64,000 bases of DNA, from NCBI RefSeq assembly GCF_003075415.1, contig NZ_QDAH01000010.1, forward strand, positions 62,001 to 126,000. The letters run 5' to 3'. Under the pieces are notes generated by a model. The model worked only from the letters and a program-made list of their open reading frames with translations, did no database searches and had not been told where the DNA came from. The DNA comes from Microvirga sp. KLBC 81. Lineage in GTDB: Bacteria > Pseudomonadota > Alphaproteobacteria > Rhizobiales > Beijerinckiaceae. Positions 37,130 to 46,257 of the stretch are shown piece after piece. Within the stretch, counting starts at the first letter, position 1. Each line of letters begins with the position of its first letter. The position numbers and the translations under genes are program-made.

Positions 37130-38335
37130 ATGGCGGAATCACTGTTTGGACGCGTCGAAGCCTTCGCGGGCGACCCTATCCTGTCGCTCAACGACAGCTT
37201 CAAGGCCGATCCTCGTTCAGAGAAGGTCAATCTCAGCATCGGCGTCTATACGGACGAGAAGGGCCGTCTTCCGGTGCTTGGCTCCGTCAGGGCCGCCTAT
37301 GAACGCATCGGCTTTGCGGAACGGCCTTATCTTCCGATGGAAGGTCACCCGGGCTATCGCGAGGGCGTGCAGAAGCTGATCTTCGGCGACACGCATCCGG
37401 CTCGTGAGACCAACCGCATCGCCACGATCCAGACCATCGGCGGCACAGGCGCAGTCGGCATCGCAGCCGATTTCTTGGCCAAGCACTGCCCCGGTCGCAC
37501 CGTTCTCGTCAGCGATCCGACCTGGGAGAACCATCACGGCCTGTTCCAGCGCGCGGGCTTCAAGACGACGACCTACCCGTATTGGAACCGCGCCACCAGG
37601 TCCGTCGACTTCGACGGCATGGTCAAGGCATTGGAAGTCGCCGATTCCGGCTCCATCGTGATTCTTCAGCCTGTCTGCCACAACCCGACCGGCGTCGATC
37701 TTGACGAGAAGCAGCAGGCTGCTGTCACGGATGTGCTGGTCGCCAAGCGCCACATCGTCGTATTCGACATGGCCTATCAGGGCTTCGGCACGAGCCTCGA
37801 TGCCGATGCCGCTTTCGTGCGCCGCTACGCGGAGCGCGCGAGCTGCTTTGTGGCGAATTCCTTCTCCAAGAACTTCTCGCTCTACGGCGAGCGCTGCGGC
37901 GGCTTGAGCGTCGTCTGTCAGGACAGCGACGAGGCCGGGCGCGTCCTGGGTCAGCTGAAGCTCGCGGTGCGCCGCAGCTATTCGAGCCCGCCGATGATGG
38001 GCGGCCTTCTCGTTGCCACCGTGCTCGGCAACGACGATCTTCGCGCCCAATGGACCCGCGAGGTCGATGAGATGCGCACCCGCATGGATTCCGTGCGCAA
38101 GCTTCTCGCCGAGCACATCCGCGCCCTGTCCAACGAGGTCGATGTGGGCTTCCTGCTCAACCAGCGCGGCATGTTCAGCTTCACAGGACTCACCGAGCAG
38201 CAGGTCATCGCCATGCGCGAGCGGGACGGTGTCTATCTCGTGGGGTCGGGCCGCATGTGCGTCGCAGGACTCAACGAGGAGAACGTGCCGAAGGTCGCAA
38301 AGAGCTTCGTGGAAGTGAGCCAGGCGCGGGGCTAA
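37130..38335 (+). CDS. Aromatic/aspartate aminotransferase, class I-alpha
   Basis: This is a PLP-dependent aminotransferase of 401 residues, of the TyrB/AspC type. It converts aromatic amino acids or aspartate and 2-oxoglutarate to the oxo acid and glutamate. The N-terminus is LFGRVEAFAGDPILSLNDSFKAD. VNLSIGVYTDEKG, PTWENHHGLF and HNPTGVDLD (PLP contacts) follow, then VVFDMAYQGFG, the Schiff-base lysine in ANSFSKNFSLYGERCGGLSV, and a substrate-carboxylate arginine in GSGRMCVAGLN. Its position beside the indolepyruvate oxidoreductase gene (opposite strand) suggests aromatic amino acid use, since transamination of tryptophan or phenylalanine gives that enzyme's substrates. GAGG precedes the start. 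Confidence 0.92.
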   Translation: MAESLFGRVEAFAGDPILSLNDSFKADPRSEKVNLSIGVYTDEKGRLPVLGSVRAAYERIGFAERPYLPMEGHPGYREGVQKLIFGDTHPARETNRIATIQTIGGTGAVGIAADFLAKHCPGRTVLVSDPTWENHHGLFQRAGFKTTTYPYWNRATRSVDFDGMVKALEVADSGSIVILQPVCHNPTGVDLDEKQQAAVTDVLVAKRHIVVFDMAYQGFGTSLDADAAFVRRYAERASCFVANSFSKNFSLYGERCGGLSVVCQDSDEAGRVLGQLKLAVRRSYSSPPMMGGLLVATVLGNDDLRAQWTREVDEMRTRMDSVRKLLAEHIRALSNEVDVGFLLNQRGMFSFTGLTEQQVIAMRERDGVYLVGSGRMCVAGLNEENVPKVAKSFVEVSQARG

Positions 38336-38347
38336 AAAGCACCACCA

Positions 38348-38438
38348 GTCATCACCGGCCTTGTGCCGGTGATCCCGATTGTGTGAAACGCGGCGCTTTT
38401 CCGAAACGAGATGGCCGGGACAAGCCCGGCCATGACGT
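38348..38438. repeat. Family-3 repeat, two hairpins bounded by GTCAT and ATGAC
   Basis: The first hairpin is ATCACCGGC-CTTGT-GCCGGTGAT (38351-38373). The second is ATGGCCGGG-ACAAG-CCCGGCCAT (38411-38433). The element begins GTCAT and ends ATGACGT. It sits between the convergent aminotransferase and oxidoreductase genes, where it may serve as terminator. A related copy is at 58729-58815. Confidence 0.8.
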
Positions 38439-38448
38439 GTCTTAAGTC

Positions 38449-41400
38449 TTACTCCGCCGCAATCGGCAGTGGCTGCTGCGGCTCGGCGCGGAACTTGGCA
38501 AGCAGTTCCGCCTCTTCCGCCTTCGCCGTCTTGAGGTTCCGCTCCTTGATATGGCCGAAGCCGCGGATCTTCTGCGGGATGTTGGCGAGGCCAACGGCAA
38601 TCGCATGATTGTCCGCATTGAGCTTTGACACGATCTCGCCGATGCGTCCTTCGAACTCGCGAATGAGCTCACGCTCGGTGCGACGCTCGTGCGTGTAGCC
38701 GAAGACATCGAGCGGCGTGCCGCGTAAGCTCTTGAACTTCGCCAGAACGCGCATGGCCTTCATCATCCACGGGCCGAAGCTCATCTTCTTCGGCATCCCG
38801 GTCGTCGGATCCTTCTTGGCCAGAACGGGCGGGGCCATGTGGAACTCGTAACGCAGGTTCTCGCCCTCGAAAGTCGAGGCGACCTGACGCTCGAAGTGAC
38901 CATCCGTGTAGAGACGGGCCACCTCGTACTCGTCCTTGTAGGCCATGAGCTTGAAGAGCGAGCGTGCCACCGCATCGGTCAGCGCGGTGGAGCCCGGAGC
39001 GGCCTTTCCTTCAGCCTCGCGCACGCGCTGAACGTGTATGCGATAGCGCTTGCCATAGCGCTTGTTCTGATACTCGCTCAGGAACTTCACGCGCCGCTCG
39101 ATCACCTCGTCCAGGGTCTCGGAGATCCTCAGCTCGTCGTTCGGCGCCTTCAGCTCACTCATCATGGTCGCGATCAGCTCAGGCTCAGCAACCGCGCGGC
39201 GGCCCCACTCGAAGGCGGAAAGATTCATCTTCACCGCTTCGCCGTTGAGCTCGATCGCCTTCTCGATGGCCCGGGCCGACAGCGGCACATGGCCGGCCTG
39301 ATAGGCATAGCCCAGCATGAACATATTGGCCGCAATCGAATTGCCGAGAAGCGCTGTGGCAATCGCCGTCGCGTCCACGAAGGCAGCGCCGTTCTCGCCC
39401 GCAGCGCCCTTGATCGCGCGCTTCAGGCGCTCGGTCGGCAGCGAGAAATCGGCATTGCGCGTGAACTCGCCGGGCATCACCTCGGCGGTGTTCACCACAA
39501 GCGCCGTCTGCCCCTGCTTCACGGAGGCGAGCACCTTCTTGGTGCCCGTCACCACGAGGTCGCAGCCGAGAACAAGGTGAGCGGATTCGGCGCTCACGCG
39601 GATCGCGTGGATGTCTTCCTGTTTATTGGCGAGGCGCACATGGCTGTAGACCGCGCCACCCTTCTGCGCGAGGCCGGCCATGTCGATCATGCCCATGCCC
39701 TTGCCCTCGAGATGCGCCGCCATGCCGAGGATCGCGCCGATGGTCACGACGCCCGTGCCGCCCACACCCGTCACGATGATGTTGAAGGTACGGTCGATGG
39801 CGGGGATCGCCGGATCGGGCAGCGGCGCGAGCGTCATGCCATCCGTCGAGAGCGTCTCCGGCACAGCCTTCTTGATCTTGGCGCCATGCACCGTCACGAA
39901 GGACGGGCAGAAGCCCCTCACGCAGGAGAAATCCTTGTTGCAGTTCGACTGGTCGATCTGACGCTTGCGGCCGAACTCCGTCTGCACCGGCTGCACGGCC
40001 ACGCAGTTCGACTGCACGGAGCAATCGCCGCAGGCTTCGCAGACGAGGTCGTTGATGATGACGCGCTTGTCCGGATCCGGAAACTCGCCGCGCTTGCGGC
40101 GGCGGCGCTTCTCGGAGGCGCAGGTCTGATCGTAGATCATCACCGTGACGCCCGGGATCTGCGCCAGCTCGTGCTGCACGGCGTCCAACTCGTCGCGGTG
40201 ATGGATCGTCATGCCCGCAGGCCAGCGGATCGATTTCGGATATTTGTGCGGCTCGTCGGTGACGAGAGCGATCCGATCAGCACCCTCCTCGCGCACCTGA
40301 CGGGCGATCATGTCGACGGTCAGGCTGCCCTCGTGCTTCTGACCGCCGGTCATGGCAACCGCGTCATTGAAGAGAATCTTGTAGGTGACGTTGGTCTTGG
40401 TCGCGATCGACCAGCGCAGAGCCAGGATGCCGGAATGGTTGTAGGTACCATCGCCGAGATTCTGGAACACGTGACCGCGCTTGGAGAACGGCGCCTCGCC
40501 GATCCAGTTCGCGCCCTCGCCGCCCATCTGCGTGAAGCCATCGGTGGAGCGGTCCATCCACTGGACCATGTAATGGCAGCCGATGCCCGCATAGGCGCGC
40601 ATGCCGTCGGGCACCTTGGTCGAGGTGTTGTGCGGGCAGCCGGAGCAGAAATGCGGCACGCGGGTCGCCACGTCGTTGGTGGCTTTCAGCACCTCCTGCG
40701 CATGGCGAAGACGCGCCACGCGGCCGCGCAGGTCGTCGTTGTTGTGGTAGGCGAGAAGACGCTCGCCGATGACGATGGCGATGTCGTTCGGATCGAGCGC
40801 GCCCTTCACGGGGAAGAGCCAGTTACCGTCCTCGTCCTTCTTGCCGATGCAGAGCGGCTGGTTGGCGGTGCCGTAAAGCTCCTCGCGCAGCTGCACCTCG
40901 ATGAGGGAGCGCTTCTCTTCGACGACGATGACCTTGTCGAGGCCTTGAGCGAATTCCAACAGCTCGGCTTGAGAGAGCGGCCAGGGGCACGCGACCTTGT
41001 AGAGGCGCAGGCCCATGTCGTTCGCCTTCACCTCGTCGAGGCCGAGCTCATCGAGTGCCTGGCGCACGTCGAGATAGGACTTGCCGACCGTGATGATGCC
41101 GATCTTCGGGTTGCGTCCGCCCGACAGGATGATCCGGTTGAGGTTGTTGACGCGCACGAACGCCATCATCGCGTCACGCTTGAAGTCCTGAAGGCGCGCT
41201 TCCTGATCGAGCACGCCGTCGCGGGCGCGGATGTTGAGCCCGCCGGGCGGCATGATGAAATCATCGGGCATGATGATCTTCACGCGGTCGAGGGAGCCGT
41301 CAACGGAGGCGGTGGACTCGATGTTGTCCTTCACGCACTTGAACGCCACCCAGGTGCCGCAGAAGCGGCTCATGGCGTAACCGTAGAGACCATAATCGAG

Positions 41401-41952
41401 AATCTCCTGAACGCCCGCCGGGTTCAGGATCGGAATCATCACGTCGACGAAGTGGAATTCGGACTGATGCGCGACCGTTGAAGACTCGGCCGTGTGGTCG
41501 TCGCCCATCAGGGCGAGCACGCCGCCGTGCTTCGAGGAGCCGGCCATGTTGGCGTGGCGGAACACGTCGCCGGAGCGGTCGACACCCGGGCCCTTGCCGT
41601 ACCAGAGGCCGAACACGCCGTCATGCTTGCCGTCGCCGCGGATCTCGGCCTGCTGGGAGCCCCAGACGGCGGTGGCCGCCAGTTCCTCGTTGAGGCCAGG
41701 CTGGAAAACGATGTTCGAGGCTTCAAGCCACTTCCGGGCCCGCCAGAGGTTCTGGTCCAGGCCGCCGATGGGCGAGCCGCGATAGCCGGAGACGAAGCCG
41801 GCCGTGCTGAGGCCCGCCAGCCTGTCCCGCTCGCGCTGCATCAGCAGCATGCGTATGACGGCCTGCGTGCCCGTGATGAACACATGATCTTTGGTGAGAT
41901 CGTACTTGTCGTCCAGCGTAACGCTACGAAGCGCCACATGACCTTCGGCCAT
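38449..41952 (-). CDS. Indolepyruvate ferredoxin oxidoreductase (fused)
   Basis: This enzyme oxidatively decarboxylates aryl pyruvates (indolepyruvate, phenylpyruvate) to aryl-acetyl-CoA, giving electrons to ferredoxin. The single 1167-residue chain fuses the IorA and IorB parts. An N-terminal pyrimidine-binding domain has GFVSGYRGSPIGGLD. A thiamine-diphosphate domain has CSGCPHNTS and GEGANWIGEAPF, then FQNLGDGTYNHSG. A ferredoxin-like cysteine set is CEACGDCSVQSNC, with further Cys at CNKDFSCVRGFC. The gamma domain begins VTGVGGTGVVTIGAI. A predicted C-terminal helical domain (DUF6537-like) completes it. The ATG at 41952 has AAGGAGG seven bases before it. A perfect dyad lies upstream as a candidate operator. 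Confidence 0.92.
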   Translation of the reverse strand: MAEGHVALRSVTLDDKYDLTKDHVFITGTQAVIRMLLMQRERDRLAGLSTAGFVSGYRGSPIGGLDQNLWRARKWLEASNIVFQPGLNEELAATAVWGSQQAEIRGDGKHDGVFGLWYGKGPGVDRSGDVFRHANMAGSSKHGGVLALMGDDHTAESSTVAHQSEFHFVDVMIPILNPAGVQEILDYGLYGYAMSRFCGTWVAFKCVKDNIESTASVDGSLDRVKIIMPDDFIMPPGGLNIRARDGVLDQEARLQDFKRDAMMAFVRVNNLNRIILSGGRNPKIGIITVGKSYLDVRQALDELGLDEVKANDMGLRLYKVACPWPLSQAELLEFAQGLDKVIVVEEKRSLIEVQLREELYGTANQPLCIGKKDEDGNWLFPVKGALDPNDIAIVIGERLLAYHNNDDLRGRVARLRHAQEVLKATNDVATRVPHFCSGCPHNTSTKVPDGMRAYAGIGCHYMVQWMDRSTDGFTQMGGEGANWIGEAPFSKRGHVFQNLGDGTYNHSGILALRWSIATKTNVTYKILFNDAVAMTGGQKHEGSLTVDMIARQVREEGADRIALVTDEPHKYPKSIRWPAGMTIHHRDELDAVQHELAQIPGVTVMIYDQTCASEKRRRRKRGEFPDPDKRVIINDLVCEACGDCSVQSNCVAVQPVQTEFGRKRQIDQSNCNKDFSCVRGFCPSFVTVHGAKIKKAVPETLSTDGMTLAPLPDPAIPAIDRTFNIIVTGVGGTGVVTIGAILGMAAHLEGKGMGMIDMAGLAQKGGAVYSHVRLANKQEDIHAIRVSAESAHLVLGCDLVVTGTKKVLASVKQGQTALVVNTAEVMPGEFTRNADFSLPTERLKRAIKGAAGENGAAFVDATAIATALLGNSIAANMFMLGYAYQAGHVPLSARAIEKAIELNGEAVKMNLSAFEWGRRAVAEPELIATMMSELKAPNDELRISETLDEVIERRVKFLSEYQNKRYGKRYRIHVQRVREAEGKAAPGSTALTDAVARSLFKLMAYKDEYEVARLYTDGHFERQVASTFEGENLRYEFHMAPPVLAKKDPTTGMPKKMSFGPWMMKAMRVLAKFKSLRGTPLDVFGYTHERRTERELIREFEGRIGEIVSKLNADNHAIAVGLANIPQKIRGFGHIKERNLKTAKAEEAELLAKFRAEPQQPLPIAAE

Positions 41953-42017
41953 GCCGTTCCTCCTTGGAGCCCTCTCGCCCCGTTCGCCGGTTTTCCGGTT
42001 CTTGGTGGTTTTTGAAT

Positions 42018-42040
42018 TTATGTCAGTAATGCTGACATAA
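42018..42040. promoter_or_regulatory. Perfect inverted repeat upstream of the indolepyruvate oxidoreductase
   Basis: TTATGTCAG (42018-42026), five bases, CTGACATAA (42032-42040) form a perfect 9-base dyad 66 bases before the oxidoreductase ATG. On the minus strand a TTGACG (-35-like) stands at 42052-42057, so the dyad overlaps the probable promoter or its start site. This is the layout of a repressor operator. The cognate regulator is not in the window. Confidence 0.6.
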
Positions 42041-42163
42041 TTGCCGGATCGCGTCAATCGAGCGGGCTTCGGCCTTCGTTTCGCCTCCATTAACCATAAA
42101 GCCTCTAGATATTGGCTTCCCGGCTTCCACACGTCCCGGAAGCGCTGCTGTTACAGTCGACAC

Positions 42164-42817
42164 ATGAAACGCCGCCTTGGTCTCACGCTCTGCCTCGCCT
42201 CCCTGCTGACGGGCTTCAGCCTGCCTGCCTTCGCGCATCCCCATGTGTGGATCACCGCCAAGGCGGAGGTGGTCTTCGCCCCCGACGGCAAGGTCACGGG
42301 CATCCGCCACCACTGGACGTTCGACGAGGCCTATACGGCCTATGTCACTCAAGGTCTGGACAAGGACAACGACGGCAAGCTCTCCTCGGATGAACTGCAG
42401 GAGTTGGCGAACGAGAACGCCGCCGGGCTCACTGAATTCGACTACTTCACGACCTTGAAGGTGAAGGGAAAGCCTCAAGGGTTCGACGAGCCGCGAGAGG
42501 CCAGGATGACCATGGAGAAGCCCCAGCAGGTCGCCCTCTCGTTCCTGCTGCCACTGAAGGCCCCTGCTCCGGCCTCAGGCAACTTGGCCATCGAGATCGA
42601 TGATCCCACGTTCTTCGTCTATTTCAGCCTCTCTGACCAATCCTCGGTGACGCTGGCCAATGCGCCTCAGGGCTGCCTGACCAGCATCGCCAAGGCCAAG
42701 GCGCTCGACGCGACCATGCAGAGGATCCTGCAGGACGAGGGCGCGATCCAGGCCACGCCGCCTGGCGCGAATTTCAGCGTCGAGTATTCCAACAAGGCCA
42801 TCATCGCATGTCCGTGA
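42164..42817 (+). CDS. DUF1007 periplasmic protein with EF-hand-like loop
   Basis: This is an exported protein of 217 residues of the DUF1007 family, regularly paired with NicO/RcnA-type nickel-cobalt exporters. The signal peptide (GLTLCLASLLTGFSLPAFA) is followed by the family hallmark HPHVWITAKAEVVF, two histidines that could bind metal at the new N-terminus. A canonical 12-residue calcium-type EF-hand loop occurs at residues 66-77 (DKDNDGKLSSDE). The C-terminal half is beta-rich. The start at 42164 gives a clean signal peptide. The end overlaps the NicO gene by ten bases, so they are translationally coupled. It probably delivers or senses metal for the exporter; this is inference. Confidence 0.87.
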   Translation: MKRRLGLTLCLASLLTGFSLPAFAHPHVWITAKAEVVFAPDGKVTGIRHHWTFDEAYTAYVTQGLDKDNDGKLSSDELQELANENAAGLTEFDYFTTLKVKGKPQGFDEPREARMTMEKPQQVALSFLLPLKAPAPASGNLAIEIDDPTFFVYFSLSDQSSVTLANAPQGCLTSIAKAKALDATMQRILQDEGAIQATPPGANFSVEYSNKAIIACP

Positions 42818-43830
42818 GCTCGGCTCCCGTCGCCTCTCCGGCCTCCGGCCAGGCACGGCTCTGGCAGCGGCTCGGCCTGATGATCGCGGCTGTCGCCACC
42901 ATGGTCGCCGCCATGGCGCTGCTTGCATTCTGGATCGGCCCCGTCAGCACGCCCGCACCACGCAGCCCCTTCGGCATGGGAATCCGAGAGGCCGCCCCCT
43001 CCGGCGATTTCGGCGCATGGATCCTCTCGATCCAATCCGGCTTCTACGCCAGCCTTCAGGCCAGTGTACGCGCCCTGAAGGAGAGTGGTGCAGCTTGGGG
43101 CTCTCTCCTGTTCGTCGGTTTCGCCTACGGCGTCTTCCATGCGGCGGGACCGGGACACGGCAAGAGCGTGATCTCGGCCTATCTGGTGGCCGATGAGAAG
43201 GCATGGCGCAAAGGCCTGATCTTAAGCTTCGCCGCAGCCCTGGTGCAGGCGCTCGTCGCCATTTCCATCGTCGGCACGGTGAGCTTGGTGCTGCGCGCCA
43301 CCGCCTCCACCATGAACAAGCTCGCCATGAACGTGGAATTGGTGAGCTTCATCGCCGTTGCCCTGCTCGGCCTCGCGATGACCTGGCGCAAGAGCGGCAA
43401 GGTACTGGGCGTGCTGGCGCTCGCGCGAAATCCTCTGGCTCCGGCGCAGGACGAGAGCTGCGATCACGTGCATATGCCGCCGCCCGAGGAACTCAACCGC
43501 CTCACGGGCTGGCGCGACATGGCGGGCGTGGCGATTGCCGCCGGCATTCGCCCCTGCGCCGGGGCGCTGATCGTGCTCGTCTTCTCGCTGGCGCAGGGCC
43601 TCTTCGGGGCCGGCATCGCCGCCACCTTCGCCATGGCCCTCGGCACCGCGCTCACCACCAGCGCCATCGCGGCGGTTGCGGTCTTTGCCAAGACCTTTGC
43701 GCTAAGACTGGCGGGTGGGCGCGGCGCGACGGGCGCTATCGCCATCGCGGGCCTTGAGCTTTTGGCAGCCGCCTTCGTACTGGTGCTGGGCGCAAGCCTG
43801 CTCATCGGCCTCCGGAACCAGGGCTTCTAA
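42808..43830 (+). CDS. NicO-family nickel/cobalt exporter
   Basis: This is an inner-membrane metal transporter of the NicO/RcnA family, 340 residues with six to eight hydrophobic segments. The family hallmark is the intramembrane FAYGVFHAAGPGHGKSVISAYL (His and Gly-rich HAxGPGHGK). A second half has AAGIRPCAGALIVLVFSLAQGLFGAG, with conserved Arg-Pro-Cys. A cytoplasmic loop contains histidines (CDHVHMPPPEE) that could bind metal. RcnA relatives export Ni and Co; the actual metal is unproven here. It is coupled to the DUF1007 gene upstream. Confidence 0.88.
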   Translation: MSVSSAPVASPASGQARLWQRLGLMIAAVATMVAAMALLAFWIGPVSTPAPRSPFGMGIREAAPSGDFGAWILSIQSGFYASLQASVRALKESGAAWGSLLFVGFAYGVFHAAGPGHGKSVISAYLVADEKAWRKGLILSFAAALVQALVAISIVGTVSLVLRATASTMNKLAMNVELVSFIAVALLGLAMTWRKSGKVLGVLALARNPLAPAQDESCDHVHMPPPEELNRLTGWRDMAGVAIAAGIRPCAGALIVLVFSLAQGLFGAGIAATFAMALGTALTTSAIAAVAVFAKTFALRLAGGRGATGAIAIAGLELLAAAFVLVLGASLLIGLRNQGF

Positions 43831-43925
43831 AGATCCTTGGGGGGTGCATGAGGCGCAAAGCTCATCATGCGACCTTGTAGCATGGGAGAGGGCTCGCTAT
43901 AGCTCCGCCGAGCAGACACAGGGGC

Positions 43926-44546
43926 ATGAGCGTGTCCAATCCTTCTTCAGCAAGCGCGCATCGACTTTATGAGGACATCTCGGCCGGGCTCACCGGCACC
44001 TTGATGGTCGCGCTCGGCGTGACGCTCTATACGAAGGCGACGCTGCTCACCGGCGGCACGGCGGGGCTGGCGCTGCTCATGCAATACGCCACGCAATTCG
44101 ACTTCGGCACCCTGTTCTTTGCCATCAACCTGCCCTTCTATGCCCTCTCGATCCTGCGCATGGGCTGGAAGCTCACGGTGCGTACCTTCCTCGCCGTGTT
44201 CCTCGTGTCGTATCTCTCGAAGTTCACGCCCGGCTGGCTCGGGATCGAGCATCTCGACCCGATCTACGCGGCGGTGATGGGCGGCGTGCTGATGGGCGTG
44301 GGCCTGCTCGTCCTCTTCCGCCACCGCACGAGCCTGGGCGGTGTCAATATCCTCGCGCTCTACGCGCAGGAGCGGTACGGCATCCGCGCAGGCTATGTGC
44401 AACTCGCTATCGATGCGGTGATCCTGCTCTCGTCGCTCTTCGTGATCGAATACGACAAGGTCGCGCTCTCGCTTGTCGGCACTGCGGTGCTCAACCTGAT
44501 TCTTGCGACCAATCACCGGCCCGGTCGCTACATGGGCGTGAGCTAA
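43926..44546 (+). CDS. YitT family membrane protein
   Basis: This is a polytopic inner-membrane protein of 206 residues with about five hydrophobic segments (DUF161/YitT family). Marks are SAGLTGTLMVALGVTLYTKATLLTGGTAGLALL at the N-terminus, FFAINLPFYALSILRMGWK and the glycine-rich MGGVLMGVGLLVLFRHRTSLGGVNILALY. The function of the family is poorly known. It ends 16 bases before the convergent gamma-glutamyltransferase-like gene. The N-terminal 17 residues are polar and probably cytoplasmic. Confidence 0.85.
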   Translation: MSVSNPSSASAHRLYEDISAGLTGTLMVALGVTLYTKATLLTGGTAGLALLMQYATQFDFGTLFFAINLPFYALSILRMGWKLTVRTFLAVFLVSYLSKFTPGWLGIEHLDPIYAAVMGGVLMGVGLLVLFRHRTSLGGVNILALYAQERYGIRAGYVQLAIDAVILLSSLFVIEYDKVALSLVGTAVLNLILATNHRPGRYMGVS

Positions 44547-44562
44547 TTCGGGCGTGAGCTGA

Positions 44563-46158
44563 TCACAACCCCAGCGAACCGCCATCCGAGCGCGGATCGT
44601 GCACGGCTTCGACACGCCCGTTGCGCGGATGCTTCACCAGCATGCCCGCGTGGCCCATCATATCCGCATAAGGCTTGGCCAGCTCCTCGACCGGATGGCC
44701 GTAGCTCGAGAGCGCACGCAGCAAGCTCGAATCGAAGCGGTCCTCGACCTTCAGCGTTGCGGAGGGCTCCTTCCATCTCTTGCCGAAGAGCCAGCGCGGC
44801 GCATCGACGGCATCCGCGAGGCTCATGCCGAAATCGCCGTAGCGCGTGAAGATTTGCCCTAAGATCTGCGGCTGCCCCTCGCCGCCCATGGTGCCGTAGG
44901 AGAGCACGCGCCCGTCATTAAAGACAGCGAGACCGGGCGTCAGCGTGTGGAAGGGTTTCTTCCCGGGCTCCAGAGCCTTCAGGCTCTTCGGATCGAGCGA
45001 GAAGCTGAAGCCCCTGTTGTGCCAGTGAATGCCCGTCGCCGGCAGTACGCAGCCGGAGCCGAAGGCCCAGAACACGGACTGGATATAGGAGACAGCCAAG
45101 CCATCCTTGTCGATGCAGCCCATCCAGATCGTGTCGCCCTCCGCCGGGCGCGGCGGATAGGGTGCGGCGCGGCGTGCCTCGATCATCGCCGCCTCTTTCT
45201 CGAACACGGTAGGCGTGAGGAAGGACGCCGGATCGAGGGTGAGCTCGCGCGGATCCGTGACGACCTTGTCGCGGATCGCGAAGGCGCGCTTCGCCGCCTC
45301 GATCAGCCCGTGGTGATGCTCAGGCGCTTCGCCCTGCTTCACATCGAGCCGATGAAACAGGCCGAGCATCAGCAACGTGGCGAGGCCCTGGCTCGGCGGT
45401 GGCATGTTGTAGACTGTCGAATGCTTCAGCTCCACGGAGAGCGGCTTCACGACGCGGGCCTGATAGGTCTCGATGTCCTTGCGCGTGATGGGGCTTCCGA
45501 TGCGCTCCAGATCCGCCGCGATCTCCCGCCCGACATCGCCGCGATAGAAATCGGCCAATCCCGCATGGGCGATCTGCTCCAGGGTATCGGCAAGCCTGAG
45601 AGAATGCCGTGTCTCGCCTGCGGGTGGCAGCTTGCCCTCCTTCAGAAAAGCCTCGGCGAAACCGGGAGCAGCAAAGAGCGCCGCCTCCTCCAGCAGAGGA
45701 TTGCGCCCCTCGGCGGCACCGATCCGATAGCCCTCCCGCGCAAGGCGGATGGCATCGCCGAGCAGCATGTCGCGCGGCAACTGCCCCCCGAGCGCCTTGG
45801 CGAGATCAAGCGCCAATCCCCAGCCGCTGACGGCTCCGGCGACGGTCAGTGCCGCATCGGGTCCGCGGGGCGGAATGCTGTCATAGCCCTTGTCCCGATA
45901 GCGCTTGATGGTGGCGAGCGACCCGGCAGGGCCCGAGGCGTCGAGGGCGTGCACCCGGCCTCTCGGCTCCCGCACCAGCCAGAATCCATCGCCGCCGAGG
46001 CCATTCATGTGCGGATAGACCACGGCGATAGTGGCCGCCATGGCGACCATGGCCTCCACGGCGTTGCCGCCCGTGGCCAGGATGGTCCGGCCGGCCTCGG
46101 CGGCAAGCGTATGGGGGGCAGCGACGGCGGCGGTCGAGAATACAGGTGTTTCGGGCAT
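44563..46158 (-). CDS. Gamma-glutamyltransferase-like Ntn hydrolase (cytoplasmic)
   Basis: This is a GGT-family protein of 531 residues that would autocleave into two subunits and act on gamma-glutamyl amides. Family marks are AAVAAPHTLAAEAGRTILATGGNAVEAMVA, NGLGGDGFWLV, MPPPSQGLATLLMLGL and LSYGTMGGEGQPQ. The N-terminal nucleophile Thr343 aligns in EGDTIWMGCIDKDGLAVS, although the usual TTHYS context has become DTIWM. No signal peptide is visible, unlike classical periplasmic GGT, so it is probably a cytoplasmic GGT-like enzyme such as a cephalosporin-acylase-type or glutathione hydrolase homologue. The substrate is uncertain. Confidence 0.87.
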   Translation of the reverse strand: MPETPVFSTAAVAAPHTLAAEAGRTILATGGNAVEAMVAMAATIAVVYPHMNGLGGDGFWLVREPRGRVHALDASGPAGSLATIKRYRDKGYDSIPPRGPDAALTVAGAVSGWGLALDLAKALGGQLPRDMLLGDAIRLAREGYRIGAAEGRNPLLEEAALFAAPGFAEAFLKEGKLPPAGETRHSLRLADTLEQIAHAGLADFYRGDVGREIAADLERIGSPITRKDIETYQARVVKPLSVELKHSTVYNMPPPSQGLATLLMLGLFHRLDVKQGEAPEHHHGLIEAAKRAFAIRDKVVTDPRELTLDPASFLTPTVFEKEAAMIEARRAAPYPPRPAEGDTIWMGCIDKDGLAVSYIQSVFWAFGSGCVLPATGIHWHNRGFSFSLDPKSLKALEPGKKPFHTLTPGLAVFNDGRVLSYGTMGGEGQPQILGQIFTRYGDFGMSLADAVDAPRWLFGKRWKEPSATLKVEDRFDSSLLRALSSYGHPVEELAKPYADMMGHAGMLVKHPRNGRVEAVHDPRSDGGSLGL

Positions 46159-46257
46159 GTTTCTTCGAAGGAGGCGACAGAAGAGATTTCAGGCAAAACT
46201 TGCACCGGAGGGGGCGTTTAGGGTAGTCCCTTCCGGCAAGGAATGGAGTACGTAACC

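Noticed and set aside
38839-41481. 880-residue plus-strand frame across the indolepyruvate oxidoreductase
   Set aside because: It is a shadow of a real gene; no domain and no ribosome site.
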